NCBI GenBank assembly: GCA_026710045.1 | Contig: JAPORU010000128.1 | Span: 1-37,225, forward strand | DNA: 37,225 nt | From: Aestuariivita sp. | GTDB taxonomy: Bacteria > Pseudomonadota > Alphaproteobacteria > Rhodobacterales > Rhodobacteraceae | Direction: 5' to 3' | Part shown: one piece after another, positions 8,414-16,519 of the stretch | How positions within the stretch are numbered: position 1 is the stretch's first letter | Layout of the letters: the number at the start of each line of letters is the position of its first letter | Program-made: the position numbers and the translations under genes | The notes under the pieces: model-generated | What the model was told of the DNA's origin: nothing | What the model saw: the letters and a program-made list of their open reading frames with translations, nothing else | The model's database searches: none

Positions 8414-9813
8414 TACCCGCCGCGACGTGCGATGTCGTGATTAGGTCCGAGGACCATGATCGCCTGATCGCACATCTTTATCCGGGCGATCATGACGAGT
8501 ACGGCGCGATCCTGCGCGCGGGGGTTGTATCCTGTGATGACGGGCTTCGTCTGCTGATCAATGCCGTGGAGCCGGCCCGGACAGGGTCAGATTATGTTCC
8601 TGGAAAATATGGTTATCGCACGCTGGCTCCAACATTCATCCATCAGCAGATCATACGATGTCGAAATGAACGCATGGCCTATCTGGCAGTGCATAATCAT
8701 GGGTCTGATAGTAGGACCGTGGCTTTCAGTCGGATCGATATGGAGTCACACGAGCGAGGTTATCCGGCATTGCTTGACATCGGTAAAGGCGTGCCGGTCG
8801 GTGCTCTAGTCTTTGGCCGCCGGTCCGTGGCTGCGGATATCTGGATGCCCGATGGCACGCGTCGGACACTCGGGTCCTACCGGATCATCGGACAGACCAT
8901 CCGATGGCTCTATACCACCCCTCAGCAGGCGATCAAAGCGAATGCTAGCTTTGATCGGCAGGTGCGTATGTTCGGCAATGCCGGGCAAGCCATGTTGGGG
9001 GCAAGCAAGGTGGCGGTGGTGGGGCTGGGCGGCGTGGGCTCTCTGGTCGCAGAATATCTTGCGCGTCTGGGGGTCGGGCATCTCATTCTGGTCGATCCCG
9101 ACGTCATTGAGGACAGTAATCTGTCTCGGGTCGTGGGAGCGACGCAAACGGATGTTAAGACCAAACAGTTCAAGACGCAGATCGCTGTGCGACACCTACA
9201 AGAAGCCCGACCGGATATCCGGTTGGAGGCGATACAGGATGATGTTGCAAACAACGCCATCGCGATGAAGCTACGGGCCTGCGATTTCATTTTCCTGGCG
9301 GCAGATTCCATGCGCAGTCGACTCGTAGTAAACGCGCTTGTGCATCAATATCTGATTCCTGCCGTACAGATGGGTGCCAAAATCAGGCGAGGTGCATATG
9401 GCTCGATAGAAGAGGCCATGTGTGCGGTTCGACAGATTCGGCCAGGAATGGGCTGTCTCTGGTGCAACGGGATGATAGACGGAACGCAATTGGCACTTGA
9501 AGCGAAAACAGACAAAGAGCGAAAAGAACAAAATTATGGTGTCCGTGAACCCAACCCGAGCGTGATCACGCTCAATGCTGTGGCCGCAGGACACGCAGTC
9601 AACGATTTTCTGTTCGACTTCCTCGATTTGCGATTGAAGACGGAGAACGATGGTACGATGTATCAACACCATCATTTCCTGCGGAATATCGTTCAGAACG
9701 TAATTCCACGCAACGATCCGAACTGCCCGGAATGTAAGAGACGGCTAGGTGTGGGCGATGTGATGGAATTGCCGACGAAAATAGACGACACAGGATTCTC
9801 AATGAAACCCTGA
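8410..9813 (+). CDS. JAB metalloprotease-E1 (ThiF) fusion protein
   Basis: This 467-residue protein combines a deubiquitinase-like and an E1-like domain. The N-terminal JAB/JAMM domain (about 1-165) has Glu30, His95-Asn-His97, Ser107 and Asp110, a complete zinc-binding E / HxH / SxxD set. The C-terminal ThiF/E1 adenylation domain (about 185-410) has the nucleotide loop GLGGVG (205-210), Asp229 and the NLSR motif (237-240). Paired CxxC motifs at Cys349/Cys352 and Cys439/Cys442 probably bind structural zinc. There is no cysteine between 352 and 439, where MoeB/ThiF-type E1s carry the catalytic residue. Family knowledge says such fusions accompany multiubiquitin and E2 genes, as in bacterial antiphage ubiquitination-like operons. 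It would adenylate the Ubl and may remove or mature it through the JAB domain. It is the last gene of the coupled operon. Confidence 0.92.
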   Translation: MIPAATCDVVIRSEDHDRLIAHLYPGDHDEYGAILRAGVVSCDDGLRLLINAVEPARTGSDYVPGKYGYRTLAPTFIHQQIIRCRNERMAYLAVHNHGSDSRTVAFSRIDMESHERGYPALLDIGKGVPVGALVFGRRSVAADIWMPDGTRRTLGSYRIIGQTIRWLYTTPQQAIKANASFDRQVRMFGNAGQAMLGASKVAVVGLGGVGSLVAEYLARLGVGHLILVDPDVIEDSNLSRVVGATQTDVKTKQFKTQIAVRHLQEARPDIRLEAIQDDVANNAIAMKLRACDFIFLAADSMRSRLVVNALVHQYLIPAVQMGAKIRRGAYGSIEEAMCAVRQIRPGMGCLWCNGMIDGTQLALEAKTDKERKEQNYGVREPNPSVITLNAVAAGHAVNDFLFDFLDLRLKTENDGTMYQHHHFLRNIVQNVIPRNDPNCPECKRRLGVGDVMELPTKIDDTGFSMKP

Positions 9814-9869
9814 GTTAAAAACTTAAGGTAGTTCCCTTATTCGAATGCACATAACACTTGAGCGAATGC

Positions 9870-10095
9870 CATTGCTAGGAAATTGCGAAAAGTTCGCCAT
9901 CCCTCGTGATGGGAGTGGAAAGAGCAGCGGGTTCCGAATAATCTATGTGTTCGGTGGTCGCCATATGCCGATCTTTCCCGTGAGGCTGTTTGCGAAGAAA
10001 AAACGGCAAACCTGACGCCAAAGGAACGAACGGCAGTTGTTACGTTGAGTAAGGAGATCATACATTTAAGGAATCGAGGCAATGAGCGCACTTGA
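9870..10095 (+). pseudogene. RelE/HigB-like toxin gene, frameshifted
   Basis: A toxin-like sequence is split between frames. GSGKSSGFRIIYVFGG and PIFPVRLFAKKKR (about 9910-10010) match the central GKSGGxRVIY and AKNEK strands of the RelE/HigB2 toxin family. The frame then stops (TGA near 10013), but another frame continues as NLTPKERTAVVTLSKEI up to a stop at 10093-10095. The N-terminal part is poorly preserved, and the KLRKVR-like stretch near 9880 lies in a third frame. The downstream antitoxin ATG overlaps its end by 14 bases, the usual toxin-antitoxin layout. The toxin is probably inactive unless the frameshift is a sequencing error. Confidence 0.7.
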
Positions 10096-10390
10096 AAGCA
10101 TCAAGCAAGGGTTGGGGAAGCCGAAAGCCTTCTCGAAAGGGTTGGAAATCGATGCGTGTATCCATGACATTGAGCTTCCAGAAATCAATGTTTTTGCAAT
10201 TCGGACTCAGACAGGATTGTCGCAGGTTGAGTTTACACACAGCATTGGTATTGCAAAGGGGACTCTGTTGAATTGGGAACATGAACGCAGAACGCCCAAT
10301 GGACCGGCACAGATTCTCCTGGCTCTTATTGCTCGTAAGCCGAATGTTGTTCAGGAACTTCTAACGAACCAAAATAATCGAGGAGAATGA
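10082..10390 (+). CDS. HigA/NadS-like XRE antitoxin
   Basis: This is a 102-residue helix-turn-helix protein with the layout of antitoxins paired with RelE/HigB-type toxins. The N-terminal segment IKQGLGKPKAFSKG is followed by the DNA-binding part IRTQTGLSQVEFTHSIGIAKGTLLNWEHERRTPNGPA and a closing helix. The start overlaps the toxin remnant by 14 bases, and GTAAGGAGAT lies upstream (about 10050-10060). The gene looks intact although the toxin is frameshifted. It may now be an orphan repressor of its own promoter or an anti-addiction remnant. The cupin gene follows immediately. Confidence 0.85.
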   Translation: MSALESIKQGLGKPKAFSKGLEIDACIHDIELPEINVFAIRTQTGLSQVEFTHSIGIAKGTLLNWEHERRTPNGPAQILLALIARKPNVVQELLTNQNNRGE

Positions 10391-10395
10391 CTACT

Positions 10396-10899
10396 ATGTC
10401 TGCGCCTGTTGTTCGAATTGCCGATGAGACACCAATAGAGTTTGCCGCGCCACAAGCCGAACATTTTGAAGCTCGATTACGCAACCTCGGGTCGAAACTC
10501 GGCATCCCGGGACTCGGATGCAAGCATATTGAACTCTCTCCTGGCAAGCGGGCCTTCCCCTATCATAATCACCTGGGGAATGATGAAATGTTCGTTATTC
10601 TGGCCGGAACAGGCACCTACCGCTACGGGTCGGACGAATATGCTATCCGGGCAGGGGACGTTTGTGGTGCACAGCGAGGTGGTTCCGAGACCGCTCATCA
10701 GATTATTAACACTGGGAATGAGACGCTGTCCTATCTTGCAATCTCGACTGTGCGAGAGCCTGATATCTGCGAGTATCCTGACAGTGATAAATTCGCCGCC
10801 TTCTTTAAAGGAACCGGTCGGGATTTCGCTTCCGCGTACTTCCGCTATGTGGGACGGATGGATTCTGGTCTGGATTACTTCGATGGAGAGGAGACATAA
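10396..10899 (+). CDS. Cupin-domain protein
   Basis: This is a single-domain cupin of about 167 residues, cytoplasmic, with unknown substrate. Numbered from an upstream ATG at 10387, the first cupin motif is His60-Asn-His62 with Glu67, followed by FVILAGTGTYRYG. The second motif carries AGDVCGAQRGG and His104, which together form a typical metal site. The ORF opens at 10387, but GAGGAGA (10380-10386) is then adjacent to the ATG. The in-frame ATG at 10396 has proper spacing and is preferred. The C-terminal 50 residues (GTGRDFASAYFRYVGRMDSGLDYFDGEE) are an extension without motif. It probably shares a transcript with the antitoxin gene. Small cupins of this type often sense or bind small ligands. 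No specific role is visible. Confidence 0.85.
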   Translation: MSAPVVRIADETPIEFAAPQAEHFEARLRNLGSKLGIPGLGCKHIELSPGKRAFPYHNHLGNDEMFVILAGTGTYRYGSDEYAIRAGDVCGAQRGGSETAHQIINTGNETLSYLAISTVREPDICEYPDSDKFAAFFKGTGRDFASAYFRYVGRMDSGLDYFDGEET

Positions 10900-11156
10900 A
10901 GTGATTGCGACAACCCATACCCGCTTACGCCATTGCCATCCTGCCGGAACAGCAACCAAGACAACAGCGCCACAAGCCAACGGAGATCCAGAAAACAGTG
11001 CATAGGCCGTTACCCACTGAGCATGCACTGTCGATGTGCGACCGCAACCAAAATTAGTCTCAACCGATTTGACCGCTGGCCATTTGCATCGTCTTACAAC
11101 GAGACACCGACATCCCCAACACGATCGAAACCCGTAACACGCGTTGCCGTTGATGA
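10900..11156. other. Intergenic region between convergent genes, no gene seen
   Basis: These 257 bases lie between the cupin gene and the 3' end of the lipoprotein gene on the other strand. Open frames here have no protein-like character. No T-tract terminator hairpin could be identified by eye. Confidence 0.5.
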
Positions 11157-12740
11157 CTATCTCCGCGCTCCAAAAGCGCCGGAAAGATGCGGATGCTCTA
11201 ACGTGCCAACCGCTCCCTCATGAAACGGCCCGACAAAACCCCCGGTCACGACACCAGGATCATCCCCTCCTGAAAAAGCAGAGACAAACACATCGACGCC
11301 GTCTTCTCTCTGCAGTTCTAAACTGTAAAATAAATCTCCGTCTCGCCATCGTTGTCCGCTGCCCTTCGCGCCGATTGGCTCCCGAACGCCCCATTGTTCA
11401 AGTTCCGTGAATTCCGCTGCTCCCCGTGCCTCACGCAACTGAACGACAATGCTTGTATCTCCCGAAACCGTCTGGCCATGATCCGTAAACCCCAACACGG
11501 TCCCTGTCCAGCGCGCGACCGGCTGCGAACGCAACTCAGGATTATCTTCGAACCGTCGCCGGGTCGCCGGTCCAAATGCCCACGGTTTCGCAAATCCATG
11601 TCGGTAACTGGCCCCATATTCCATCAAAGGTGAGTTCGACGGCCGACCGGCATCATATCCAACAATGTGAAACCCATCCTCCTCCCAATCACCGAGATCC
11701 TCAATCGAAAAGTCATCCACCTTGGTTCCTGGAGTCGCAAAATGCCGTTCAAGCGTGAGCGCTTCTCCATCCAGGCTCAGATAGATTCTCGGCACCACCG
11801 AACGTCGATCACGCGAAATCGACGGTACCAAGATGGAGCCGGGATAGAGGTTCGGATCGACATGCGTTCCAATGCCATAGGCGTGAAAGATCTCATGCAA
11901 GACCGCAAATTCACTGTCCGATTCATTGAGCCCTACCGTTCGGAACGCATCCCGATCAATAAACACATAACCCGTTCTCACATGTGTGCCGACAACATAA
12001 ACTCCACCAACTCCGAGTGTCTCGGCCCCGTCTCCCGGATCGGGTATGTTCTCTGGCCAATTCCCCTTACCATTGGTAAAATGGAGATGAATTTCTCCCT
12101 GGTTTCTGTTTTCAGCCAACAATGCGTTGTTTGCGACATTCGGACCGAGCGAAATGCGACTATTCCATGGCACGCTCGTATTGAAATTGCGGAGCGCCGA
12201 TTCAACCCATCGCCGTTCGCGAACCGTCGCTCCACGGTTTATCCGCAATACCCGAGGTCCGCTTATGTCCAGAAACATCAGATCTCCTGACATACCCCCT
12301 TGTTCTCTTGCCTCCTGTCTCGCTTGGCGCTGCAAGGCATTCAGGTACGCCAAGACGTCGTTCGCTGTAAACGTACCATCTTCCGGCCCGCTCCAGGACC
12401 CGGATCGTATGGTGACCGCCCCCCGTATCGCCTCACTCTCTTGCCGCAAGTCACTGAGGTTGGGTCGCTCGCCGTCAAACGCCGGTCCAATGCCGAGAAA
12501 CCGGTTCGAATTGTCAGATCGAATATCGGCCCGTATCGGTTGTGCATCAGAATGGGGACGTGAACCAGACCGAGCGGGCAACACCCGATTGTCCATGGAC
12601 TCGTTAGATGACGCTGGCGATGGGTCCGAACGAGGAAGCGACAAATCATTGCTACCACCGCACGCCGTCAACAGGACAATCAGTGCGACAGCGAACACGT
12701 CATACAGTTGCACGCGATGTCGTAATATACGCTGTACCAT
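11157..12740 (-). CDS. Surface lipoprotein: metzincin-like protease plus TbpB-like barrel
   Basis: This is a 527-residue lipoprotein. The signal peptide (residues 1-26) ends in the lipobox LLTAC with Cys27, followed by a long Ser/Pro/Asp-rich linker to about 95. The central domain has HEIFHAYGIGTHVD at 282-295 (His282, Glu283, His286, His293), which is close to the metzincin HExxHxxGxxH but with one extra residue. PLMEYGASY with Met373 looks like the Met-turn. Residues 411-527 (RWTGTVLGF, GGFVGPFHEGAVGTLEHPHLSGAFGARR) resemble the C-terminal beta-barrel of transferrin-binding-protein-B-like Slam-dependent lipoproteins. Such barrels usually anchor or present a surface domain. Fusion to a protease suggests a surface or secreted enzyme acting on host or competitor proteins. 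The gene is monocistronic. Confidence 0.75.
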   Translation of the reverse strand: MVQRILRHRVQLYDVFAVALIVLLTACGGSNDLSLPRSDPSPASSNESMDNRVLPARSGSRPHSDAQPIRADIRSDNSNRFLGIGPAFDGERPNLSDLRQESEAIRGAVTIRSGSWSGPEDGTFTANDVLAYLNALQRQARQEAREQGGMSGDLMFLDISGPRVLRINRGATVRERRWVESALRNFNTSVPWNSRISLGPNVANNALLAENRNQGEIHLHFTNGKGNWPENIPDPGDGAETLGVGGVYVVGTHVRTGYVFIDRDAFRTVGLNESDSEFAVLHEIFHAYGIGTHVDPNLYPGSILVPSISRDRRSVVPRIYLSLDGEALTLERHFATPGTKVDDFSIEDLGDWEEDGFHIVGYDAGRPSNSPLMEYGASYRHGFAKPWAFGPATRRRFEDNPELRSQPVARWTGTVLGFTDHGQTVSGDTSIVVQLREARGAAEFTELEQWGVREPIGAKGSGQRWRDGDLFYSLELQREDGVDVFVSAFSGGDDPGVVTGGFVGPFHEGAVGTLEHPHLSGAFGARR

Positions 12741-12951
12741 ATCTATGTCGTTTCCTTAAGCAACTTGTGACGATAATGCACAGCACACCATCCATATCCT
12801 TGATAACAGGCCATTTCGATAATCCCGACCATTTGTTTGATTACTGACATGACGAAGACCGTCTTGAGTACTCTCTGCATCTGATGCCACATCCATCTCA
12901 GCGATCCGCCCCGATTTCTCTCGATACAAATAATGGCGACCAACTCATCAA
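12741..12951. other. Intergenic region, right edge of the accessory island
   Basis: These 211 bases separate the lipoprotein gene from smr, both on the minus strand. This is the junction where the conserved gene order resumes. I see no attachment-site repeat, tRNA or insertion-sequence end, and no convincing promoter. Confidence 0.4.
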
Positions 12952-13560
12952 CTACTTGGCGATCCCCTTTCGCCGAAGATAAACATAGACGGCTCCAGCT
13001 CCTCCATGATTAACATGGGCTTGCATAACATCAAGAATGCATTCCGCGGTCGATGGCGACTCCAACCACGTCGGCAAGGCACTACGCAGGACGCCGACGG
13101 GCTCAGGCACGGCATCGCCATGATCCTTGTCACGTCCCTTCCCTGTAATAATGAGCAGCAGACGCTTACCCGACAACCACGATTCTCGCACAAAACTCGT
13201 GACCGCCATCTTCGCTTGCTCTCTGTTCATTCCATGCAAATCAAGACGTGCCTCCGGAGATAACGCTCCCTTTCTAAGCTTTTTCTGCAGCTTTTTATCC
13301 ATCCGCATACGCGGACGGTTGTACCTCCGATTCAGATCTTGTGCCGATCCCGGATCCGAAACACCCAAAGCGACCTTCTCTCCAATTCGAAAGGGTTGAA
13401 TGTCAGCCGTTTCTTGTGATGAACGAGACGGGGTCGTTCCCATTCCTGTCCGTAACACGGCCTCCTGCCCGGCCGATACGATCTTGGGCTCAAGTTGCTT
13501 GCAACCCTTCGCTACGCCCTCCCACAGCAACTTTTCGTCTTCTCGCAAGTCTCGACCCAA
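12952..13560 (-). CDS. Smr/MutS2-type endonuclease domain protein
   Basis: This is a Smr-domain protein, a small family of nucleases or nucleic-acid-binding proteins with poorly known cellular roles. The C-terminal domain has LDLHGM (around 107-112), ITGKG in the middle and HGGAGAVYVYLRR near the end, which are the three signature motifs. The N-terminal half is polar and basic, with DEKLLWEGVAKG typical of the alphaproteobacterial version. The start is probably the TTG at 13560, with a GGATGG-like site upstream, because no in-frame ATG precedes the homologous LREDEKLLW segment. In many alphaproteobacteria smr follows hslU and mltA. Here mltA is absent and the island separates smr from hslU. 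Confidence 0.92.
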   Translation of the reverse strand: MGRDLREDEKLLWEGVAKGCKQLEPKIVSAGQEAVLRTGMGTTPSRSSQETADIQPFRIGEKVALGVSDPGSAQDLNRRYNRPRMRMDKKLQKKLRKGALSPEARLDLHGMNREQAKMAVTSFVRESWLSGKRLLLIITGKGRDKDHGDAVPEPVGVLRSALPTWLESPSTAECILDVMQAHVNHGGAGAVYVYLRRKGIAK

Positions 13561-13608
13561 AGCGCGCCATCCCTGTTCCGATCCAATCTCGCGTTGCTCT
13601 CGAAAAAT

Positions 13609-14268
13609 CTAGGCGTCTGTAGCGGCCAAAGTCCAATTCGGATTCCGTTCCGACATGCAACGCTGAAACACCCAAAAATCTTTCTGACGCTTCACTTCCT
13701 TTGGATCTCCTTCGACAATGTTCTTGTCAACATCGCGCACGACCGATGTCAATTCACTCACAAACATGATTTGTATACGACCGATATTCGCGTCTTCATC
13801 ATATTCCGCACCGACAACGCGTGCCTCACGGACACCAATGAATTCGGCCTCGACCGTCAAACCCATCAAGTCCCGCTCCGTTAAGGCATCCATAAACGCC
13901 TCAAACACATCTTCCTCCAACAACGCCTCAATTTCGACATCGATCTCACCACGCTCATACGCCATGAGTATCGTCTCATACGCCTTTCGAGCACCTTGAA
14001 TAAAATCGTCTATTGAAAAATCCGGGTCTGCATCCATCATCCAACGTACAGCCGCCGCGTCCGAACTGTCCTCTTCAAAATACGTTGAAACTAAATCTTC
14101 CCGACCGCCATCAATCACTTCCAGTTCAGGAGGTTCCTTTGCGAGCGAGCGAACGCGCATCGACGGTTTTTCGAATCCTTCCCTTGTACCCAAGACTGCC
14201 CGTAGTCTCAAGATCAGGAACAAGGCAATACCTGCCAATATTAATATTTGAATCCAATGACCGGACAT
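13609..14268 (-). CDS. Tim44-domain (TimA-like) membrane-anchored protein
   Basis: This is a 219-residue protein with one N-terminal membrane segment (WIQILILAGIALFLILRLRAVLG), a charged linker, and a C-terminal Tim44-like domain. The domain contains DFSIDDFIQGARKAYETILMAYERGE, then GLTVEAEFIGVREARVV, and the closing KRQKDFWVFQRCMSERNPNWTLAAT. These are the family hallmarks. Family knowledge: bacterial TimA-like proteins are inner-membrane proteins related to the mitochondrial import subunit Tim44. A good AGGAAGG site precedes the ATG. It runs in the same direction as smr and is divergent from fxsA. Confidence 0.95.
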   Translation of the reverse strand: MSGHWIQILILAGIALFLILRLRAVLGTREGFEKPSMRVRSLAKEPPELEVIDGGREDLVSTYFEEDSSDAAAVRWMMDADPDFSIDDFIQGARKAYETILMAYERGEIDVEIEALLEEDVFEAFMDALTERDLMGLTVEAEFIGVREARVVGAEYDEDANIGRIQIMFVSELTSVVRDVDKNIVEGDPKEVKRQKDFWVFQRCMSERNPNWTLAATDA

Positions 14269-14665
14269 TCGGAACCTTCCTCGTAAAATACTGTTTTCTC
14301 TGGTCTCTATATATGTAAGGATCGTTTGGGAATAAGTCTACACTACGAAAATCGACAACCAGCCAAATAGACCGACAAGGCTCAAGATACGTTGAAACAT
14401 ATTCATGCTCACTTGGCTCGTTGCGAAAGCAACCCACGGCTACAGTCTCAAACGATTGCGTCACAGTCGCTATCCCAAAAATATCATACCTCACGCCTCA
14501 AAGGTCTTCATAAAATCTCTAATAATCCTATATCGTCATGAACACCGAAAAAAGTCTTTTTGTTTTCCAGATCTACGCCCGCCGATATCCGTCCTGTGAT
14601 ATCCACTGCACGGAGTAAATTATAGACAATCGTCCCTCTTTGCTCTCTTTATCGCCCAAATTCTT
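14269..14665. other. Divergent intergenic region between the Tim44 gene and fxsA
   Basis: These 397 bases must carry promoters for both flanking genes, but none can be called confidently. The one clear structure is a small perfect hairpin, GTTGC-GAAA-GCAAC at 14420-14433, with a GNRA-type tetraloop and no T-tract. Open frames here are not protein-like. Confidence 0.4.
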
Positions 14666-15151
14666 GTGTATCTCTTTCTCATCTTTCTTTTCGTTCCAAT
14701 TGTTGAAATCGCCCTTTTTATTCAAGTAGGTGACCTTCTCGGTCTTTGGCCGACGATCGCTATCATTCTACTGACCGCCTTCGCCGCCACGATCCTGTTA
14801 CGCCAGCAATTTACCATCATCCGATATCGTCTCGATAACATAATTTCGGATCTCTCTCGCTCCGATCAATCCCTCTCCGCCGCTGAACCACTCCTGGACA
14901 TTATCGCGATATTTGCCGCCGCTCTGTGCTTGCTGACACCGGGATTTCTGACAGATGCCGTCGGCTTCCTTCTTCTGTTCATTCCGACACGGCGACTCAC
15001 CTATCGATTTATCTTTCGCTTGATTCAGCGGTACGCGCTGACCCGCGTCAGCTCACACCCCGACACACAAAACAAAGACATTCTTGATGTCGAATATGAA
15101 GAAATTCGGCCACCAAATCGTGACGTGGATATTTCACGTAAGTCCAATTGA
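14666..15151 (+). CDS. fxsA: FxsA family membrane protein
   Basis: FxsA is a small cytoplasmic-membrane protein whose overexpression in E. coli affects phage T7 exclusion. Its normal role is unclear. The 161-residue product opens with YLFLIFLFVPIVEIALFIQVGDLLG and has a second hydrophobic part ending LLTPGFLTDAVGFLLLFIPTRR, the classical signature. The C-terminal 40 residues are polar. The start is a GTG at 14666, and no Shine-Dalgarno is visible, so the annotated start is uncertain by a few codons. In related genomes secB lies next to fxsA. Here only 92 bases separate fxsA from the convergent dnaQ and no secB is present. Confidence 0.93.
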   Translation: MYLFLIFLFVPIVEIALFIQVGDLLGLWPTIAIILLTAFAATILLRQQFTIIRYRLDNIISDLSRSDQSLSAAEPLLDIIAIFAAALCLLTPGFLTDAVGFLLLFIPTRRLTYRFIFRLIQRYALTRVSSHPDTQNKDILDVEYEEIRPPNRDVDISRKSN

Positions 15152-15243
15152 CGCATGAGAGTCTTGGTTCTTGAATTGTACCTGAATCAATTTCGCTTGA
15201 TGGATGAAGACGGTCTGTTAACGCGTTTTCGCAGCACAAACGG

Positions 15244-15933
15244 TCACTGGCCCATCGACCACAAAACGTGATCCCCCAGTTTTGCTATAAACGCGTCATG
15301 AGCGGCTTTTTCTGCGTCTGTCAATCGCGACGGCAATGTCTTCGGTCTTTGTGTTGGCTTCCACGATTCCATTTCAGCCGACAACGATGCCAGTCCCGTA
15401 TTAGTACCCAAAAATCCTGGCTGCCGACCGCCGATAAGTTCAAGATAGACATTGGCCAAAATCTTCGCATCAATGAGTGCCCCATGAACTTCACGACTCG
15501 AATAGTCGATACCAAATCGACGACATAAGGCATCCAAGGATTTTGCACTGCCCGGAAACTTCTTTTTTGCCATCGCCAGCGTATCGATTGATCGATCCGG
15601 ATCCAACGTCTGAAGACCGACCAGGCTCAGTTCCACATTGAGAAACGTCAAATCGAACTCGGCATTGTGGATGACCAGCGTTGAATCCTCTATGAAGGCC
15701 AAGAAGGCCTGACCGATCTCCATAAATGTTGGCTTGTTTCGTAGAAAAGCGTCATCAAGTCCATGAACCTCTACTGCTTCCATCGGTACAGATCTCTGGG
15801 GATTAATATACTGATGATACGTTTTTCCCGTTTCTATATGATTCCACAGCTCGACAGCGCCTATTTCGATAATTCGATCGCCGTTCGTCGCATCAAGTCC
15901 CGTTGTCTCGGTATCCAACACGATCTCACGCAT
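15244..15933 (-). CDS. dnaQ: DNA polymerase III epsilon subunit (3'-5' proofreading exonuclease)
   Basis: DnaQ proofreads newly synthesised DNA as part of the replicative polymerase III core. The three exonuclease motifs are present: VLDTETTGLD near the N terminus (ExoI), VIHNAEFDLTFLN (ExoII) and HGALIDAKILA (ExoIII, catalytic His and Asp). The C-terminal 60 residues would bind the alpha subunit. A longer frame opens at 15993, but it runs back over coaE and the family begins at MREIVLDTETT, so the ATG at 15933 is chosen. This overlaps the coaE stop by eight bases. The operon order is maf-aroE-coaE-dnaQ on the minus strand. The product is about 229 residues, a normal length. Confidence 0.96.
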   Translation of the reverse strand: MREIVLDTETTGLDATNGDRIIEIGAVELWNHIETGKTYHQYINPQRSVPMEAVEVHGLDDAFLRNKPTFMEIGQAFLAFIEDSTLVIHNAEFDLTFLNVELSLVGLQTLDPDRSIDTLAMAKKKFPGSAKSLDALCRRFGIDYSSREVHGALIDAKILANVYLELIGGRQPGFLGTNTGLASLSAEMESWKPTQRPKTLPSRLTDAEKAAHDAFIAKLGDHVLWSMGQ

Positions 15934-16519
15934 AACCAGCCCTTTCTCGAACACATCGAAGAACCAATTGCACCTGACGGCGCGCATGTTCAATTGTGTC
16001 TGTCACAATAACAAAATCAGATCGCTCTCTTTTTTCCATATCAGAAAGCTGATTCTCTCTCAATGTACGAAATCGCTCTTCTGTCATCCCCCTTCTCGAT
16101 AGAACCCGCTTGCGGCGTATATCCTCCTTTACAGTCACACAAACTGTAACATCCATTTTACGCTCACCACCCGTTTCAAACAGCAATGGAATCTCGAGAA
16201 CGGCGACATCTGACAACGACGATTGCTGAAACTGTTCACGATCCCTTACAACAAGAGGATGCACTATTCGTTCTATTCTTTGCAGACTCTCCGGTATTGA
16301 TATCACAATCTCTCGCAAGATTTTCCGCGAAACCTTGCCATCCACAATGGCGCGTGGATACAACGTACCAATGGCCGCGGCAGCCTCAGCACTTTTTTCA
16401 TACAACCGATGTACAGCCGCATCAGCATCCCATGTATCGCAACCCTCCTCGCAAAACAGCTTGAGTGTCGTGCTTTTTCCCATACCGATGGAACCGGTTA
16501 AACCCACCAGAGAACTCAT
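15926..16519 (-). CDS. coaE: Dephospho-CoA kinase
   Basis: CoaE catalyses the last step of coenzyme A synthesis, phosphorylating dephospho-CoA with ATP. The N-terminal P-loop is GLTGSIGMGKST (about residues 6-17), followed by CDTWDADAAVHRLYE with the substrate-contacting aspartates. LEIPLLFETG and the RxxxRG-type lid (KRVLSRRGMTEERF) are also present. The length of 197 residues is normal. The start overlaps the aroE stop by four bases and its stop overlaps the dnaQ start by eight, indicating translational coupling. This kinase is essential in most bacteria. Confidence 0.96.
   Translation of the reverse strand: MSSLVGLTGSIGMGKSTTLKLFCEEGCDTWDADAAVHRLYEKSAEAAAAIGTLYPRAIVDGKVSRKILREIVISIPESLQRIERIVHPLVVRDREQFQQSSLSDVAVLEIPLLFETGGERKMDVTVCVTVKEDIRRKRVLSRRGMTEERFRTLRENQLSDMEKRERSDFVIVTDTIEHARRQVQLVLRCVRERAGYA

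Noticed and set aside
12127-12759. 210-residue plus-strand ORF opposite the lipoprotein gene
   Set aside because: The minus strand has a clear lipobox, protease motif and barrel. The plus-strand product is Arg/Ser-rich with no family features.
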